This document shows, one piece after another, positions 34,099 to 46,707 of a DNA stretch of 64,000 nt; positions within the stretch are counted from its first letter, which is position 1; each line of letters opens with the position of its first letter. Below the pieces are notes generated by a model, which was not told the origin of the DNA, ran no database searches, and saw only the letters and a list, made by a program, of their open reading frames with translations. The stretch comes from Solen grandis. Taxonomy: Eukaryota; Mollusca; Bivalvia; Adapedonta; Solenidae. The stretch covers positions 67,694,411 through 67,758,410 of the forward strand of contig CM037777.1 of the NCBI GenBank assembly GCA_021229015.1, written 5' to 3'. The position numbers and the translations under genes are program-made.

Positions 34099-35289
34099 TT
34101 GATTGACTGACTAGTCCAGTTGGCAGAGAGCCCATCCCTTAACCAAGAGGTTGTGGATCTGGTCCCTGGCTCAACATACTGAAGTCCTTAGATATGATAT
34201 TTGTATGCCTTCTGTGCTTTGCGCTCAGCACAGGACTGTTTGTCACAAGAGCTTGAAGTCTGCAGAAATCCCTACATTTTAATACAAACTACCAGTGATG
34301 TGACCCAAATTCTAAATTAAAATTTAATTAATATATTTCTACATACCTGCACAATCAGAATGTCTGCCTATTCTAAATAAATTGCCAAAAGTCATAAAAT
34401 CTGAACTAAAACGTAAAATCATGTAATGAGCTGTAATACAAGCTGCATGACTCTCTGCCTTTTATTGAAATGCCTGTTCTTCATGTAAACAGAATGACTT
34501 ACCCAAGGTTACAAATAAATCAGTAAATTCTTGAAATAAAAGAAAATATCGCATAAACTATGGAAAAGCAGTCAAAAACTGTATGGTTGTATTAGAAGTG
34601 TGTTATTTATAATTTAATTCTCCACCTTGCTGCCTATACAAGAGCATATGATGAAAACCCCGCCATGTCTCCTTATATCAGATACTCATCTTCCCAATTT
34701 GTCAATGTGAGCTGTGAATGTTGAAGGAGCAATATGCAGATACTTTATGGCTCTTTCTCTCTGTCACATCCCCCGGAAAGCTTCCGTTAATGGTAGCAAA
34801 TTGATGAATTTTATGCCCCGACTTAGAGTTGTGGGACCCATTAGTTTGCAGCGGTAAAGGGCCTAAGATTGGATAATGGCCAAGTGCCGTCCAAAGGACA
34901 AATGGCAGAATTTTAAGGACATCAGAGTGCATTAAACCTCTGTATTTGGTTTTCTTTTTAGTTCATTAGGGACTGATTTTCCATTGCTATGATTGTTTTT
35001 TTTAATAAGAAATGTGCAGAATCTCAGATCAGAATATGCCTTGCAGGTTGATTTGAAGCAAATTGTCGCATTCAGAGGAGGGTGTTTGTTAACGCAAGAT
35101 AATGTGCGATTAGGTAATTCCGTCACTGTCTGAATTTGCTTTCTTAAGTCATATCAATATTACTGATTAAGGTTTGAAGTTAAGTGAGTCACAGATGCTT
35201 TTCTTTGGGGTAATTGGTTCCTATAGTAACAGTGTATTTATTGCCACATCATAGTGCTAAATATTGGGTGAACTCCAGTTTAAATCAAT
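34099..35289. repeat. Intergenic with a tRNA-derived SINE at its left end
   Basis: At 34110-34260, AGTCCAGTTGGCAGAGAGCC resembles a tRNA A box and GAGGTTGTGGATCTGGTCCC a diverged B box, followed by a CAACATACTGAAGTC body as in the SINE at 50031. The rest (34290-35289) shows no gene. Confidence 0.5.
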
Positions 35290-35505
35290 TTCAATAATAA
35301 TTTAATTTAAACTTATTTATTTTACGTCGATTGGGAAACAAGTTCTTACAACTTATACTAATCCCTCTCGACGGTTCCTGGGTTGGACCAGTACTTTGCA
35401 CCTGGGAAGGTCGTGAAGAATTCTTGCCTCCAACAGGGCTCGAACCCACAACCTTCAGATCCGTAATCGGATACGTTACCACTGGACCACGGCGCCCCTT
35501 AAAAT
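35290..35505 (-). mobile_element. tRNA-derived SINE, - strand
   Basis: On the - strand the head reads GGGCGCCGTGGTCCAGTGGT, a tRNA-like A box. GAAGGTTGTGGGTTCGAGCC, a B box, follows about 30 bp later, and the body includes GGCAAGAATTCTTCACGACC. The + strand segment 49140-49325 is a decayed relative with the same 'agaacttgtttcc' 3' body. The region cannot fold as a full tRNA because the 3' half is body sequence. Confidence 0.7.
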
Positions 35506-36882
35506 TTCAATGATATGAATCATAAGAAAAACATCTAAAAGCTCACTTTGAGACAATTGTTATTTAAGTATTTTTGCTATTGGTTTAGTTGTTATTACAG
35601 GTCAAAACTCATTTAAGAAAGACTTAACATTTCTGGCCATTGCTCATATTAGCTGGACGTCCTAATGTGACTGAAATACTGTCGAAGCGACGGTAAACTC
35701 AAATAGTCAAGTCAAGTCAGATTACACAAAACTGGTTTAGTCTCATATTATGAATCTCCTCTCTCTCTCAGCTTATCTGGCCATTGCTGAACTGGTTTAG
35801 TCTCATATTATGAATCTCCTCTCTCTCTCAGCTTATCTGCCCATTGCTGAACGGGTTTTAGTCTCATATTAGGAATCTCTCTCTCTCTGTCTCTTTCTCT
35901 CTCTCTCAGTGGAGAGTATCGATCCTCTGTCCCAGTGTATTAAAGGTCAAAGACGGCTCATACTAATCCATGTGTGTATATAATTGATAGAAGTCATAGG
36001 ATCAAGGAGATAAAGCTCATTGCAGGATTTGAGAAGACAAAAAACATTTAAAAACAACTTTAGTAATGATGCAGAACATCTCCAGATACAAGTCTCTAAT
36101 TTGAATATTCATTACTATGCAAATTTATGCAAATCCATGATTCTGACTCATTAAGATAATTTTCACCCCTGTCAATGTCGATCAACTTCCTTGATTCATA
36201 TTTCAACAAGCTAAGACGAGACACGTTTCCGTTTAAGTGCCTGCTTAATTTCATGAAGTTCAAATCAGCATTCATCTTCTATGACTATCTTCTTGGCAAT
36301 CTCTTTGGAAAAAACGTCAGCGGAGTGTGTTATTTGTTGAAAATCTGTGAAATTTGTTGAAAATGGGTGTTATCATGCAATGTTCAATGTGATTTGTAAT
36401 GTGTGGTGGATTGTAAAACAAATACAAATTTTTATGAATTCTGGACCTACCTTGAATGTCTTACCGAACTGTCTGTCACTGAGAACTAAGTAAAGGAGAT
36501 TAGAATGATTTTGATAAGTTGTGGTCAGGGATCAATCCTACAACCTCAGGGTTTTCCTTAAGAGGTGGCTGGTGGCAGATTTGACCGCCTCAAATCCTTT
36601 CCTGGCTGGCTCAAATTTGTCAAATTGTAAAATAATTGGGATAATTCAAAGAAAATGAAAAATAAATCACCTGAAAACATAAGATTTCCAGACCCCCTGA
36701 CTCATACAATTTAAAATTAGCCTTCTACTCTGATTCTTAAGAAAAAAATGAACCTACATATCTTTTGTACAAAAATGTATAGTCAAGAATACCGTATACA
36801 CTGGCAAATTAGGCAAACATTTTCCCCAGATAATTCAGATTTATGGAGAGGGTGCACCTTATACATTGATAAAATCAAACAG
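35506..36882. repeat. Intergenic: SINE tail, local duplication and CT microsatellite
   Basis: A SINE 3' end lies at about 35600-35715 (GAAGCGACGGTAAACTCAAA). A direct duplication of about 60 bp (35731-35790 and 35791-35850) begins ACTGGTTTAGTCTCATATTA. A CT-rich microsatellite is at 35873-35910. No gene was seen to 36882. Confidence 0.55.
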
Positions 36883-38040
36883 TTTTTAGCTCGACTATTC
36901 AAAGAATATGAGAGCTATTGTAGTCATCCTGGCGTCGGCGTTGGCGTTGCAGCTTTTGGTTAAAGTTTTGCGTGCAAGTTACTGTCAACCTTATATCTCA
37001 ATAACCATTTATGGTATTGACTTGAAAGTTTATAAATATGTTCAGGGGCATCAGACAACCAAGGTAGATAACTCTTGACTGAATTTAATATGAATTATGG
37101 CCCCGTTTTAACTTAGAAATTTTGGTTAAAGTTTTGCATGCAATAGAAAATTTGGTTAAAGTTTTGGGTGCAAGCTACTATCTAGTTTGTATCTCAATAA
37201 CCATACATGGTATTGACTTGAAAGTTTATAAATATGTTCAGGGGCATCAGATAACCAAGGTAGATAACTCTTGACTAAATTTAATATGAATTACGGCCCC
37301 TTTTTACTTAGAAATTTTGGTTAAAGTTTTGCATTCAACAGAAAATTTGGTTAAAATTTTGGGTGCAAGCTACTGTCCAGTTTGTATCTCAATAACCATT
37401 CATGGTATTGACTTGAAAGTTTACAAATATGTTTAGGGGCATCAGACATCCAAGGTAGATAACACTTGATGGAATATATTACAAATTATGGCCCCTTTTT
37501 AATTTAGAAAATTTGGTTAAAGTTTTGCATGCAAGGTTCTTTCATACTAATATCTCAGTATCCAGGCATGGGATTGATTTGAAACATCTTTAATATGTTT
37601 AGGGATATCATTCTTTCATGGTAGATAACTCTTGATAAAATATGTTACAAATTATTGCCCCTTTTTAATTTAGAAAATTTGGTTAAAGTTTTGCATGCAA
37701 GGTTCTTTCATACTAATATCTCAGTATCCAAGCATGCGATTGATTTGAAACATCTTAAATACATTTAGGGGTATCATTTTATCAAGTTAGATAACTTTTG
37801 GTGGAATATATTACAAGTTATGGCCCCTTTTTTAACTTAGAGATTTTGGTTAAAGTTTTGCATGCAAGGTACTTTCATGGTTATATCTCAGAGTCCAGGC
37901 ATGGGATTGATTTGAAACATCTTTAATATGTTTAGGGGTATCATACTATAAAGGAAGATAATACTTGATGGAATATATTGAAAATTATGGCCCCCTTTTA
38001 ACATAGAATTTTGGTTAAATTTTTGCATTCAAGCTACTTT
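36883..38040 (+). mobile_element. Family E element, 3' truncated
   Basis: The head TTTTTAGCTCGACTATTCAA (36883-36902) is followed by GGCGTCGGCGTTGGCGTTGC. About seven units of 150-165 bp carry GGTTAAAGTTTTGCATGCAA and 'tatggcccc'. It ends abruptly at about 38040 without the AATAGTC/CTCTTGTT tail and joins a different GC-richer repeat (GGGCCTCCGCTGTCGATTGC). Confidence 0.75.
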
Positions 38041-38945
38041 CAGGGCCTCCGCTGTCGATTGCCAATGGCGCCATTTGCAATTATTTTGAGATTCTGGCGC
38101 TAAATTTTGCCAGTTGGCGAAAGTAAGTGGCGCATGCTTTTTGTAGAGCATTGCATATCAAAAACGCTCATGTTTACACAGGAAGTATCCCATTAGAGTA
38201 TACACAGTAAATCTCATGCTGTGAGAGGAGCCAAAAAAATCAATAATTGAGGGTGGAGTCAGATTTATGTCTCATTATCCAATCGATGCTCGTTTTGCTG
38301 CGGAACACTCGGATCGTATCGTTGCGCCTATATGTTTGTTTACATGATTCACATGCATGCTACAGACGAATAAGGTGTGAAAACTTGGATTGATTGCGTA
38401 TGTGCAATAAAAGTCCAATTTGTCCATTACATAACACCTTGTAGCTGTTCTTCTTGAAGTGTACCGATATTTTGGCAAACTAGCGACAATTACGAATCAC
38501 TTAATGACAAAACAAACACCGACAGATTAAGGTTAAAAACACCGATAGTCTTGTTTGCCATCGGACTTGTTAATGAATGGAAGATATTAGTTACGAACAT
38601 TGTCTAATTGATGCAAACATTTTTTAATGATGCTTAATTAAAATATTCCCGAAAAAAAATAGACAAAGAACGTGAAAAAAAACTTTCAACAACTTTTAAA
38701 TTACTTTAATTGCCGTCCTGACCATTTCTGTATCTGAATCTGAATCTGAAACAAATACGCTGTAGATCCCAATACTGGGTTTTACACAACGGAAACTGGG
38801 TTTTACACAACGGATAAAATGTCTCGTAAGGTAATGGAATGTATCAATTGCCATCATGGCAGCAAAGAGGCCTTTAGAAGGGTGACATTCTCGTGGATCA
38901 GTTTAAACAATCATGGCATGAGCAGCTGAATTAGTCGAATAAAAG
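38041..38945. other. Intergenic, unidentified GC-richer repeat
   Basis: 38041-38140 carries repeated GGCGC words (TGGCGCCA, CTGGCGCT, GTGGCGCA). Short duplications occur at 38732-38750 (TCTGAATCTGAATCTGAA) and 38777-38815 (a repeated 'actgggttttacacaacgga'). No gene was recognised. Confidence 0.4.
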
Positions 38946-38949
38946 CCGG

Positions 38950-40050
38950 ATGTATAAATCCATAAAAGAAACACACTGCCTTGAACCGTATTTTAAAATT
39001 TTGAAACCACACAACTGGATTACTCTTTTCAGATATTGTACAAGTGATCACCATCTTCCAGAAGAAGGCGGCTGTTGGGATGGCACTCCCCTAGATAATA
39101 GAAAATGCAAAATATGTAATAAAATGAAATTGGGTCAGAGATGCACTGTTTATTTACATGTCCATTCTTTGAACAGTTAAGAAAACAATATCTTTCCGGC
39201 TTCCATCTGTCTGGCGATGCACGAAACTATAAATTGATACTCACTTCAACAAATACTGTGTTACTGATCAATCTCTGTAAATCTACACTTAGTAATGAAA
39301 ACATTACGTTCATTGTAATTTTATCCCTATTCTTCCGGATTATAGAAAAATATACAATTTAATGTATCATTACTTGCATGATGAGCTTTGCAAAAAGTTT
39401 AAAGTTGTATAACCCTGTGTAATTAAAATTTGCATGTATTGTACACTGTACCAGTACTGATTAAACTGTCTTATAGACATTTAACTGTTAATCACCACAC
39501 TTTTCTATTCTTTATATCAAATAATCTTTATTAAATTAAGAATGTAATCATCATTGCAAGATTTTAAAATACTCACCTGAGAAACAAACAAATAATCCTT
39601 GGTCAGATCTTCAATGGATGGTTCTGCAGTTTGTATGAAACTCCTCCCCCTATTGATATTTTGACAGTTTCTATTCATACCTAGGTCAAGTGCTCACAAA
39701 CAGTATCACAAACAAAGTACACATGGTCTTTTGAGAAAGGTAGGTCAACCGTTTACCACATGCTTCACACCTACACTGGTTGGATAAGCTGGTTTGTGTA
39801 AACATACTTGATTGACAGCTTAGGAACCGTCCAGTCACCTATTGCTGTGTTGAGCAGCATGTGGCTGCGTAGGTCGACTTTTGGTTCTATAAATAGGTTA
39901 AACTCGTACCCCCCCCCCCTTTAATTTAGCTGTTGTTTATTTTGCGGTACTTTGTATTATGACCGGATTGTATGCCTGTTATTATGATCATAACCCCATG
40001 TTGTTACTTTGTAATAGTGGGTGAATAAAGTTTATTCTCTGTCTGGCTAA
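38950..40050 (+). mobile_element. 3' fragment of a non-LTR retrotransposon (LINE)
   Basis: Two overlapping frames encode the C-terminus of a LINE reverse-transcriptase protein: FRYCTSDHHLPEEGGCWDGT, PLDNRKCKICNKM, then in the next frame CLFTCPFFEQLRKQYLSGFH. The C-x2-C and H-x-C residues are the terminal zinc-knuckle-like motif common in CR1/jockey-like and L1-like LINEs. One frameshift near 39140 separates them. The 3' end is probably near the TGAATAAAGTTTATTCTCTG at 40022-40041. The upstream RT part is missing, as expected for 5' truncation. Confidence 0.7.
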
Positions 40051-40307
40051 TTAATTGTACCTTCTGCTGACTTTGCCTCGAGTCCTGATTGTTGATAATA
40101 GATAATCACCTTGTTTTATGTGTTTGTACAAGGGGTAAGATCTGTGTGACATAGTCAATAACTGAATAGTCAATTCTGTCTACTTCCGGTCAGTAGGGGT
40201 CAGCCAGTCTTTCTTGTGCTCCTGTAAATTTGGATCTTTTTAACGTTCTATTCCATGATTAGAGTGTTTTGTGTGGATATACATAATGGAATTATGTCAG
40301 TTACGGA

Positions 40308-41167
40308 CATGTCTTGTGCAATGGAACTCAATCATGATGAAAATGATGAAAATTCTGCCGATTTTCATTTCCCGCCCTCGGACAACGCACACAACAGTGA
40401 GTGAGTTTTCAGCGATTCGACTCAGTGGAGGCATGTACAAAAAATATAAAAGACGTAAATATAATTCAAACACACTAGTACAGGTATGATGGACATTGAA
40501 CAATATAAAACTCTCTTTGTTGATGACAAACTTTCAGTACTTTTCACAAAATTTGACTGTCATTCTGAATCAATGGACAATAAAGAGTCTAAAATCGACC
40601 TATGTTTACAGTTAGCAAATGATATCGGGGTCATGAAACACACATTGAATGGCTTTGAAAGTAGAGTTACCCTTTTAAAATATAAATCTATAGACCTAGA
40701 GGCCAGAACCAGGCGTAAGAATCTTATTTTCCTTGGATTTTGTGAAAGCCGAGATGAAAACTGTTTAACTACAATTTGTAGATTTTTATCTGATACCCTG
40801 AAGATTGACAGCCAGGTGTATATTGACCGTGCTCATAGGCTTGGTAGATACAAGAGGGACTCTCATAGACTCATTATTATCGCATTTCGGGTTTATGGTG
40901 ACACACAGCTCATCTTGTCCTGAGCCAGTAAACTCTGCTAGAAAGGCAGTATGGCCCTCTTATAAGACACTTAAACGCGACAACCCATATGCTCATGTCA
41001 ACATTGTTTATCCTGCAAAAATTATTATGAATGGGAAAGTTGTTAAAGACGCCTTTCCTCAATGGGACGCAGTCATGCGTGGCAACCATATTACGGTAAC
41101 CGCCACTTCTTCACAGCCACCTCCTCATGGACCCAATGTTGACCATTGCTCTCAGTATCGGTCATAA
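40308..41167 (+). pseudogene. LINE ORF1 (L1 transposase-22-like RNA-binding protein), broken
   Basis: Pieces in three frames: MSCAMELNHDENDENSADFH (from 40308), then MDIEQYKTLFVDDKLSVLFT (40489-40923), then VNSARKAVWPSYKTLKRDNP (to 41167). The middle piece has a coiled-coil-like segment, then LEARTRRKNLIFLGF and IDRAHRLGRYKRDSHRLIII, the signature of the L1-type ORF1 RRM region. The last piece resembles its C-terminal domain (VNIVYPAKIIMNGKVVKDAF). The family product binds element RNA. Frameshifts lie near 40400-40486 and at 40920. Confidence 0.75.
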
Positions 41168-41429
41168 AACTCAGACAGTTCCACGCCAGAGGCATCACTT
41201 CAGTCTACACACCAATGACAATCACGTTCGCACTCTTGCCAGGGCTCACAGCATGCACCTCTTCGAGGCAGCCAAGCAACTCAGTCACGTAACTCTTCTC
41301 AGGGCCGTTTCTCAGCGTGAGAGACTGCAGCAGACCCTCTGATCCGTCGTCCATGGGCAGCTCTACAGAAACTGTAACAAACAAATAGGCCTGGCAGGGG
41401 AACTTTCCCACAAACTGTTACACTAAAAA

Positions 41430-42780
41430 TTATAATGCAAACTTAAAATTTGGTAGCCTAATTGTCAGTGGCTTAGAGCAAAAACTAGATCTTCCCAAAT
41501 TTTTGGAACTTGTTAATGAATATGACCTGTTCTGTGTTTCTGAAACGCACATTGTCTCTTTTGATATAGTCGATATTCCCAATTTTATTTTCTATTCACA
41601 TCCGAGATAACATGACTATAAAAGGAAATCCGGGGGCATAGGTATATATTTGCTCTCAAATTTATCCACATATGATAAACTAGAAATTGATTCTACTGAG
41701 TATGTGTTGTGGATATCAATTGATAAAAAGATCACAAACTTGTCTGAAAAATTAATTTTTAGAGTCGTTTATATCCCGCCCAAGAATTCGCGCTTCTATA
41801 ATAATGATGATTTTGATGCATTTGAAAACTCTGTTTTACAAGTCTGTAGTAATTATAAATAGGTGTTTTTAGCTTGTGATTTTAACTCAAGGACTTCCGA
41901 ACTAAATGATTATGTACTGTCTGATCCTTTTCTATGTGACGTATTTGATATTGATGAAGAAATGCAGTTATATTTTAACAAACACACTTTATTGGAAAAA
42001 AATGCAATATCATTAAAACCGAACTCAATGGATCAGAAAACTAACATGGTCTTAGACTGATAGACATATGTAGGAACTGTAACCTTTTCACTTTAAATGG
42101 ATGGAAAGGCAGTGATTTGCACGGGAAACACACCTTTAAAGATGTATCTGTTATTGATTACATTCTATCTACTGCTGAAGGTTTTGACGGTATATCACAC
42201 TTCGATGTCATCGAAGAGGGGTCATTGTTATCTGACGGGCACAACATACTAGAATGCCACATTGGGTCAAATAATAGGACAGATACTCGAACCGATACTT
42301 ACCGCGAAAAATCGAACCCCAGATGGGATAATCAACACGCCTCATCTTTCTATAACAACATCGACACTGATCATTTGAACGTAGTCCTCAATCGACTGGA
42401 AAACCTCTCACATTCCCAGAGCACTGTAGACTCCATCACTCATGAAATTACGCAAATCTTTCAACACTCAGGGCGGTCCTCTTTTTCACCTGAAAAGAAA
42501 AATGTCACAAAATTCAAAAACAAAAAACCCTGGTTTGGGCCAGAATGCCACCGTGTGCAAAAATGCTATCATAAGGCAAAAAATAAATATAGGAATTCAC
42601 CAACGAGCTACAATAAAAACAAATTAAATGAAGCAAGCAAATCATACAAAAAAAATATAAGTAAACACGCAAACAAATTCAAATTTGATCAATCTAAACA
42701 ATTATGTTTGATCGCTTCAAAAAATCCAAAACAATATTGGAAATTTTTGAATAGACCAAAACCTAAATCGGCAGAAAACA
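41430..42780 (+). pseudogene. LINE ORF2, APE-type endonuclease region, broken
   Basis: Pieces read LVNEYDLFCVSETHIVSFDI (stop at 41608), SGGIGIYLLSNLSTYDKLEI (stop at 41860), VFLACDFNSRTSELNDYVLS (frameshift near 42050), then VSVIDYILSTAEGFDGISHF. SETH, GDFN-like (here CDFN) and the late SVIDYIL plus SDGHNILE blocks are the usual APE endonuclease order. The linker to the RT (KKPWFGPECHRVQKCYHKAK) follows. The GDFN glycine being Cys, and three interruptions, show it is dead. Confidence 0.75.
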
Positions 42781-43495
42781 TATTAGAAAGGGGGAAAAAA
42801 CTGACTGGTCCAGAATTTCCCCACCATCAATACAATCTAAATGACGGGAGGGCCAGATTTTTCCACCATCTCGCACAATATATTAGATGGGGGGAAAAAA
42901 CTTGTCCAGAATTTCCCCATAATTATACACAATATATAAGATAGGGGGGGAAAACTGACTAGACAAGAATTTCCCAACCTTCATTCACAATCTTAATCGC
43001 AGGGGGAAAAAAACTGACAAGGCCAGAATTTCACCACTTACACAAGTTATATATTGGATAGCAGAGAGAAAACTGACTATGCCAGAACTTCCCTGACTTC
43101 ATGCTCAATCTACATGACAGGGGGGAAAAAACTGACTGGTCAAGAATTTCCCCACCATCTCGTGTAAAAATATTAGATAGGGGGGGGAAAAACGACGGCC
43201 AGAATTTCCAAAACTGACTAGGCCAGAATTTTCCCCGACTTCATGCTCAATCTACATGACATGGGGGAAAAAACTGACTGGTCAAGAATTTCCCCAACAT
43301 CTCTAAATATATTAGATAGGGGGGAAAAAACTGACTGGTCCAGAATTTCCCTACCCCCCACCAACCAAAAGACGGGGGAAAAAAAAAAAAAAGGGGGGGA
43401 AAAAACTGACTAGTCCAGGATTTCCCCACCATCTCGCACAATATATTGGATAGGGGAAAAGAAAAAATGACTGGGGGAAATCTGGGCTATTACAC
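42775..43495 (+). repeat. Minisatellite inside the LINE, about 59-60 bp unit with G5A6 and T3C4 blocks
   Basis: About twelve degenerate copies of a unit containing GGGGAAAAAACTGACTGGTC, CAGAATTTCCCC and 'atattagataggg'. The array sits between the endonuclease-RT linker and the RT domain and replaces or displaces sequence there. The unit itself carries GGGGAAA and TTTCCCC blocks that could pair. Confidence 0.85.
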
Positions 43496-45700
43496 CGGCA
43501 CCAACAGTAAATGATTTCTATGATTTTTTTAAAAATGTTTATAGCAATGACCATAATGATGATACTTATACGCCAGCTGATACCAGTGATTCTAATAAGA
43601 TAATAAATATGCTGATTCTTTCAACAGAAATATTAAAGTGCATAAATAAGCTGTGTAATTCAAAAGCAGCAAGCTCGACTGATGAAATACTAAACGAATA
43701 CTTAAAAACCACTAAAGATCTGATGCTACCTGTCTACACGAAACTATTCAATTGTATTCTGGATACTGGCATTATTCCTGCTAATTTGTTGAACTATATT
43801 ATTGTACCTATATAAAAAAATAAAGGAGATCCTATATCTGCTTCGAATTATAGACCAATTGCCATACTTAGCTGCCTTGGGAAATTGTTTACGTCTCAAT
43901 TTTCGATTAACTAATTACATAAATACAAATAACATAATCAATACAAACCAAGCTGGTTTCAGAAAAGGCTATTCTTGTCAAGACCATAATATTCACTCTC
44001 CACTCAGTTACTGAATTCCTGAAACAAAAGAAAAAGAAGGTACATTTCATGCATTTATTGATTTTTCATCTGCCTTTGATAAAGTACACAGAATTAGCCT
44101 CTGGCGGAAACTACTGGCAAACTCAACGGTAAAATATTCAAAGTTATTTATAACATGTACAATAACATTAAATCATGTGTCTCACACAAAGGTGCTCTAT
44201 CCTCCATTTTTGCATGCAAAAGCAGCTTGAGGCAGGGAGAAAATCTTTCACCCATATTATATTCCCTTTCCCTCAATGACATGCAAAAATATATACAATG
44301 TAACAGTGGCACGGGCATAGACCTTACTGATACACCTGATGAAACAAACTGGCTTAAACTAATACTATTACTTTATGCCGATAACACTGTTATTCTGTCT
44401 GACTCTGCCAATGACTTACAAAATTGTCTAAACACATTTTATGATTACTGTAAAAAATATCACCTTACCGTAAATTTAAATAAAACAAAAACAATAGGGT
44501 TTGGTTCTTGTACATCAAACCGTTTTAATTTTACTTTGGGCAATACTTTGGTTGAAATAACTGATAAATATCATTATCTCGGAGTTACTTTTTCTATTTC
44601 TGGGTCTTTTCTGAATGCAAGGAAACATAATGTCCAGCAAGCAAAAAAAGCTGTATACAGTCAACTCTCTTTACAACGGCGGTGTTTGTTTCAGTGTATT
44701 TTGCTGTTATAAAGAAGTTGCCGTTGTAAAGAATAAAGACATAGAAGGATTATGCACTTTAGTGTTCAAGACTACTGCCGTTATAAAGAGGTTGCCGTTA
44801 TAATGAATGCCGTTGTAAAGAGATTTCACTGTACTTACTCTTAACTAAGACCAATTATGCCGAACTGCCTATTGATTTAACAATTAAACTTTATGAGCAT
44901 ACGGTTTTACCTATTTTTACGTATGGATCAGTAATATTTGGATTAAAAAATATTGATATGTTAGAAGCAGTTCATAATGATTTCCTAAGAAAAATAACGA
45001 AAAGTCGGAAAAGTACACCTATCTACATGCTTTACGGTGAACTTGGGAGGTATCCATTGTCCATTATAATTAATAGTCGTATGATTGCCATATGGTCACG
45101 TATTTTATCAGATAAAAATAAACTATCATTTCACATTTATAGATATATGCTTAACTCATCTAACTTTAGCTCAAAATGGATTGTCAAAGGAAAAAGTATT
45201 CTAACCACGGCTGGAAAATCTTTCAGATGGACCATGCAATCAGAGCATAACATCAAAATTACACAAATGCGTGAAACAAACACTAATTGATCAGTTTACA
45301 CAAGAATGGTGTGCATAACTTGGGCAATCGAATAAAGGTCGAATCTATAACACATTTAACAAACCTTTAAATTAGAACCATATATTAAAATCTTACCATT
45401 ATACGATGGTGTCACATCCTTTAAATTTCGCACATCAAATCACAAGTTCCCAAGTGAAACTGGGCGCTGGGACAGTACAGTCATGAATGACAGGTTTGTG
45501 CATGCTGCAATAAAGGCAAGATCGGCTCTGAACGGCATTATTTACTGAGTTGTGATTTCTTTGAAGATGAAAGGATAACTTTTCTGACAGACTCCCAGTC
45601 AAATCTACTTTCGCAGATACTGATTATTGTTTTAAACCTATACTCACATCTGAATCATATCACAAACTTTCAACACATGTAAGTTCATTAGGCTAATAAT
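43496..45700 (+). pseudogene. LINE ORF2, reverse transcriptase region, broken
   Basis: Fragments in several frames include CINKLCNSKAASSTDEILNE, SNYRPIAILSCLGKLFTSQF (about 43847), INTNQAGFRKGYSC, FHAFIDFSSAFDKVHRISLW (about 44046), SSLRQGENLSPILYSLSLND and LLLYADNTVILSDSANDLQN (about 44370). The catalytic YADD box is YADN here, removing a metal-binding Asp. A C-terminal stretch (ELPIDLTIKLYEHTVLPIFT, from about 44860) follows the MITE. From 45400 the FRTSNHKFPSETGRWDST zinc-knuckle region is seen, as in the fragment at 38950. It resembles CR1/jockey-like elements; the clade is not certain. Confidence 0.8.
44658..44831. mobile_element. TA-flanked MITE (174 bp) inside the LINE RT frame
   Basis: The inverted ends are CAGTCAACTCTCTTTACAAC and, at the right, GTTGTAAAGAGATTTCACTG, both flanked by TA. 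Removing it with one TA rejoins AKKAVY with LLLTKTNYAELP in frame, so this is a clean insertion younger than the LINE. TA target and CAGT ends fit Tc1/mariner or pogo relatives. It has no coding capacity. Confidence 0.9.
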
Positions 45701-46099
45701 GAGGCATTTTAAATAGACAATATAGTCTAATGCGCACATATGATATTGATGCTTCCCATTTAGTTATATATCATCTAATATTATATATATATGTTCCAAT
45801 ATACTGCTCTAATGCAATGAAATTAGATGGAATAAAACTGAAACACAATTGCCTAATATGTCTACATTGTTCAAAAATTTATACATATATACAATTGATA
45901 ATACTTACCTGTTCCCTAACACAGCCCCTTTCATCAGCTGAAGTCACTGATTTATGATGGCGTGTGCTAATATATCTATTTTTAGGCTTGAAAGCAGTTC
46001 TAAGCGCAAAGTCCCACAGGGACAGAAAATGTGTCAACGATGCTCTTATATATGTAAAATTAATTTTTATTTTATATTGGCTATATTCTAAAGAAATGA

Positions 46100-46290
46100 T
46101 ACTTACCTCATATGTATAATGTCTCTCTTTCTCTCTCTCTATTTGTAAGTATATTTATTAAATATAGTTGTATACAAGAACATGCATATGGTGTGCGCAT
46201 TTGTTTTGCTCATATGACACTCCTCTCTCTCTCTCTCATGTCATATAGATATATAGACTTCAGTTTGTAAATTTGTATGTATGTGTATAA

Positions 46291-46323
<33 letters not shown>

Positions 46324-46330
46324 GCTAAAC
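46100..46330. repeat. CT microsatellites in the LINE 3' region
   Basis: Three TC/CT tracts (46122-46141, 46220-46238, 46289-46322) spaced about 80 bp apart, each after a similar 'gtatgtgtataatctctttctc' type phrase. They are likely a duplicated unit within the 3' UTR or satellite material. Confidence 0.6.
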
Positions 46331-46707
46331 TTATTATTATTATTTATGTTCAAATACACTGCTCTAATGCAACACATAATTTTTTTTTTTTCTGATGATA
46401 CTTCCGCATTTGAAGCACTCCCACTTAAAATTGTATTTACATGTTACATCTTTATTACATATCCTTTATAATACTTGCTCGCAAATATGAAACCCTCCCC
46501 CAACCATTTACCCTTGCTTTATCAGTTATGTTATTTCAAGTAAGTAATATTTTACTATTCTTTAGTATAATGTGTATGTATTGTCAATTTACTCTGAATG
46601 GAACTGAATGGAAACAATTTCATATCTTATAAAACTGTTTGTAAATAACCCCATATTGTATTACTGATACCTGGGTGGATAAAAGTTATGTTCTGTTCTG
46701 TTCTGAT

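Larger units (their letters stand above)
40140..46707 (+). mobile_element. Near full-length, decayed LINE retrotransposon
   Basis: The remains are in order: a 5' region, an L1-like ORF1, an APE endonuclease, a reverse transcriptase and a C-terminal zinc-knuckle region. A 3' UTR follows, ending in a short (TTCTG)n tail (TTATGTTCTGTTCTGTTCTG, to 46707). Multiple stops and frameshifts make it inactive. It has been invaded twice: by a GGGGAAAAA minisatellite (about 42775-43495) and by a TA-flanked MITE (44658-44831). The 5' boundary is approximate. No target duplication was identified. Confidence 0.8.

Noticed and set aside
35400..35505. Possible tRNA gene on the - strand
   Set aside because: It has tRNA-like promoter boxes only; it continues into SINE body sequence that recurs at 49140-49325.
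40297..40503. Antisense frame across the LINE 5' region
   Set aside because: It overlaps the decayed ORF1 on the other strand and shows no domain.
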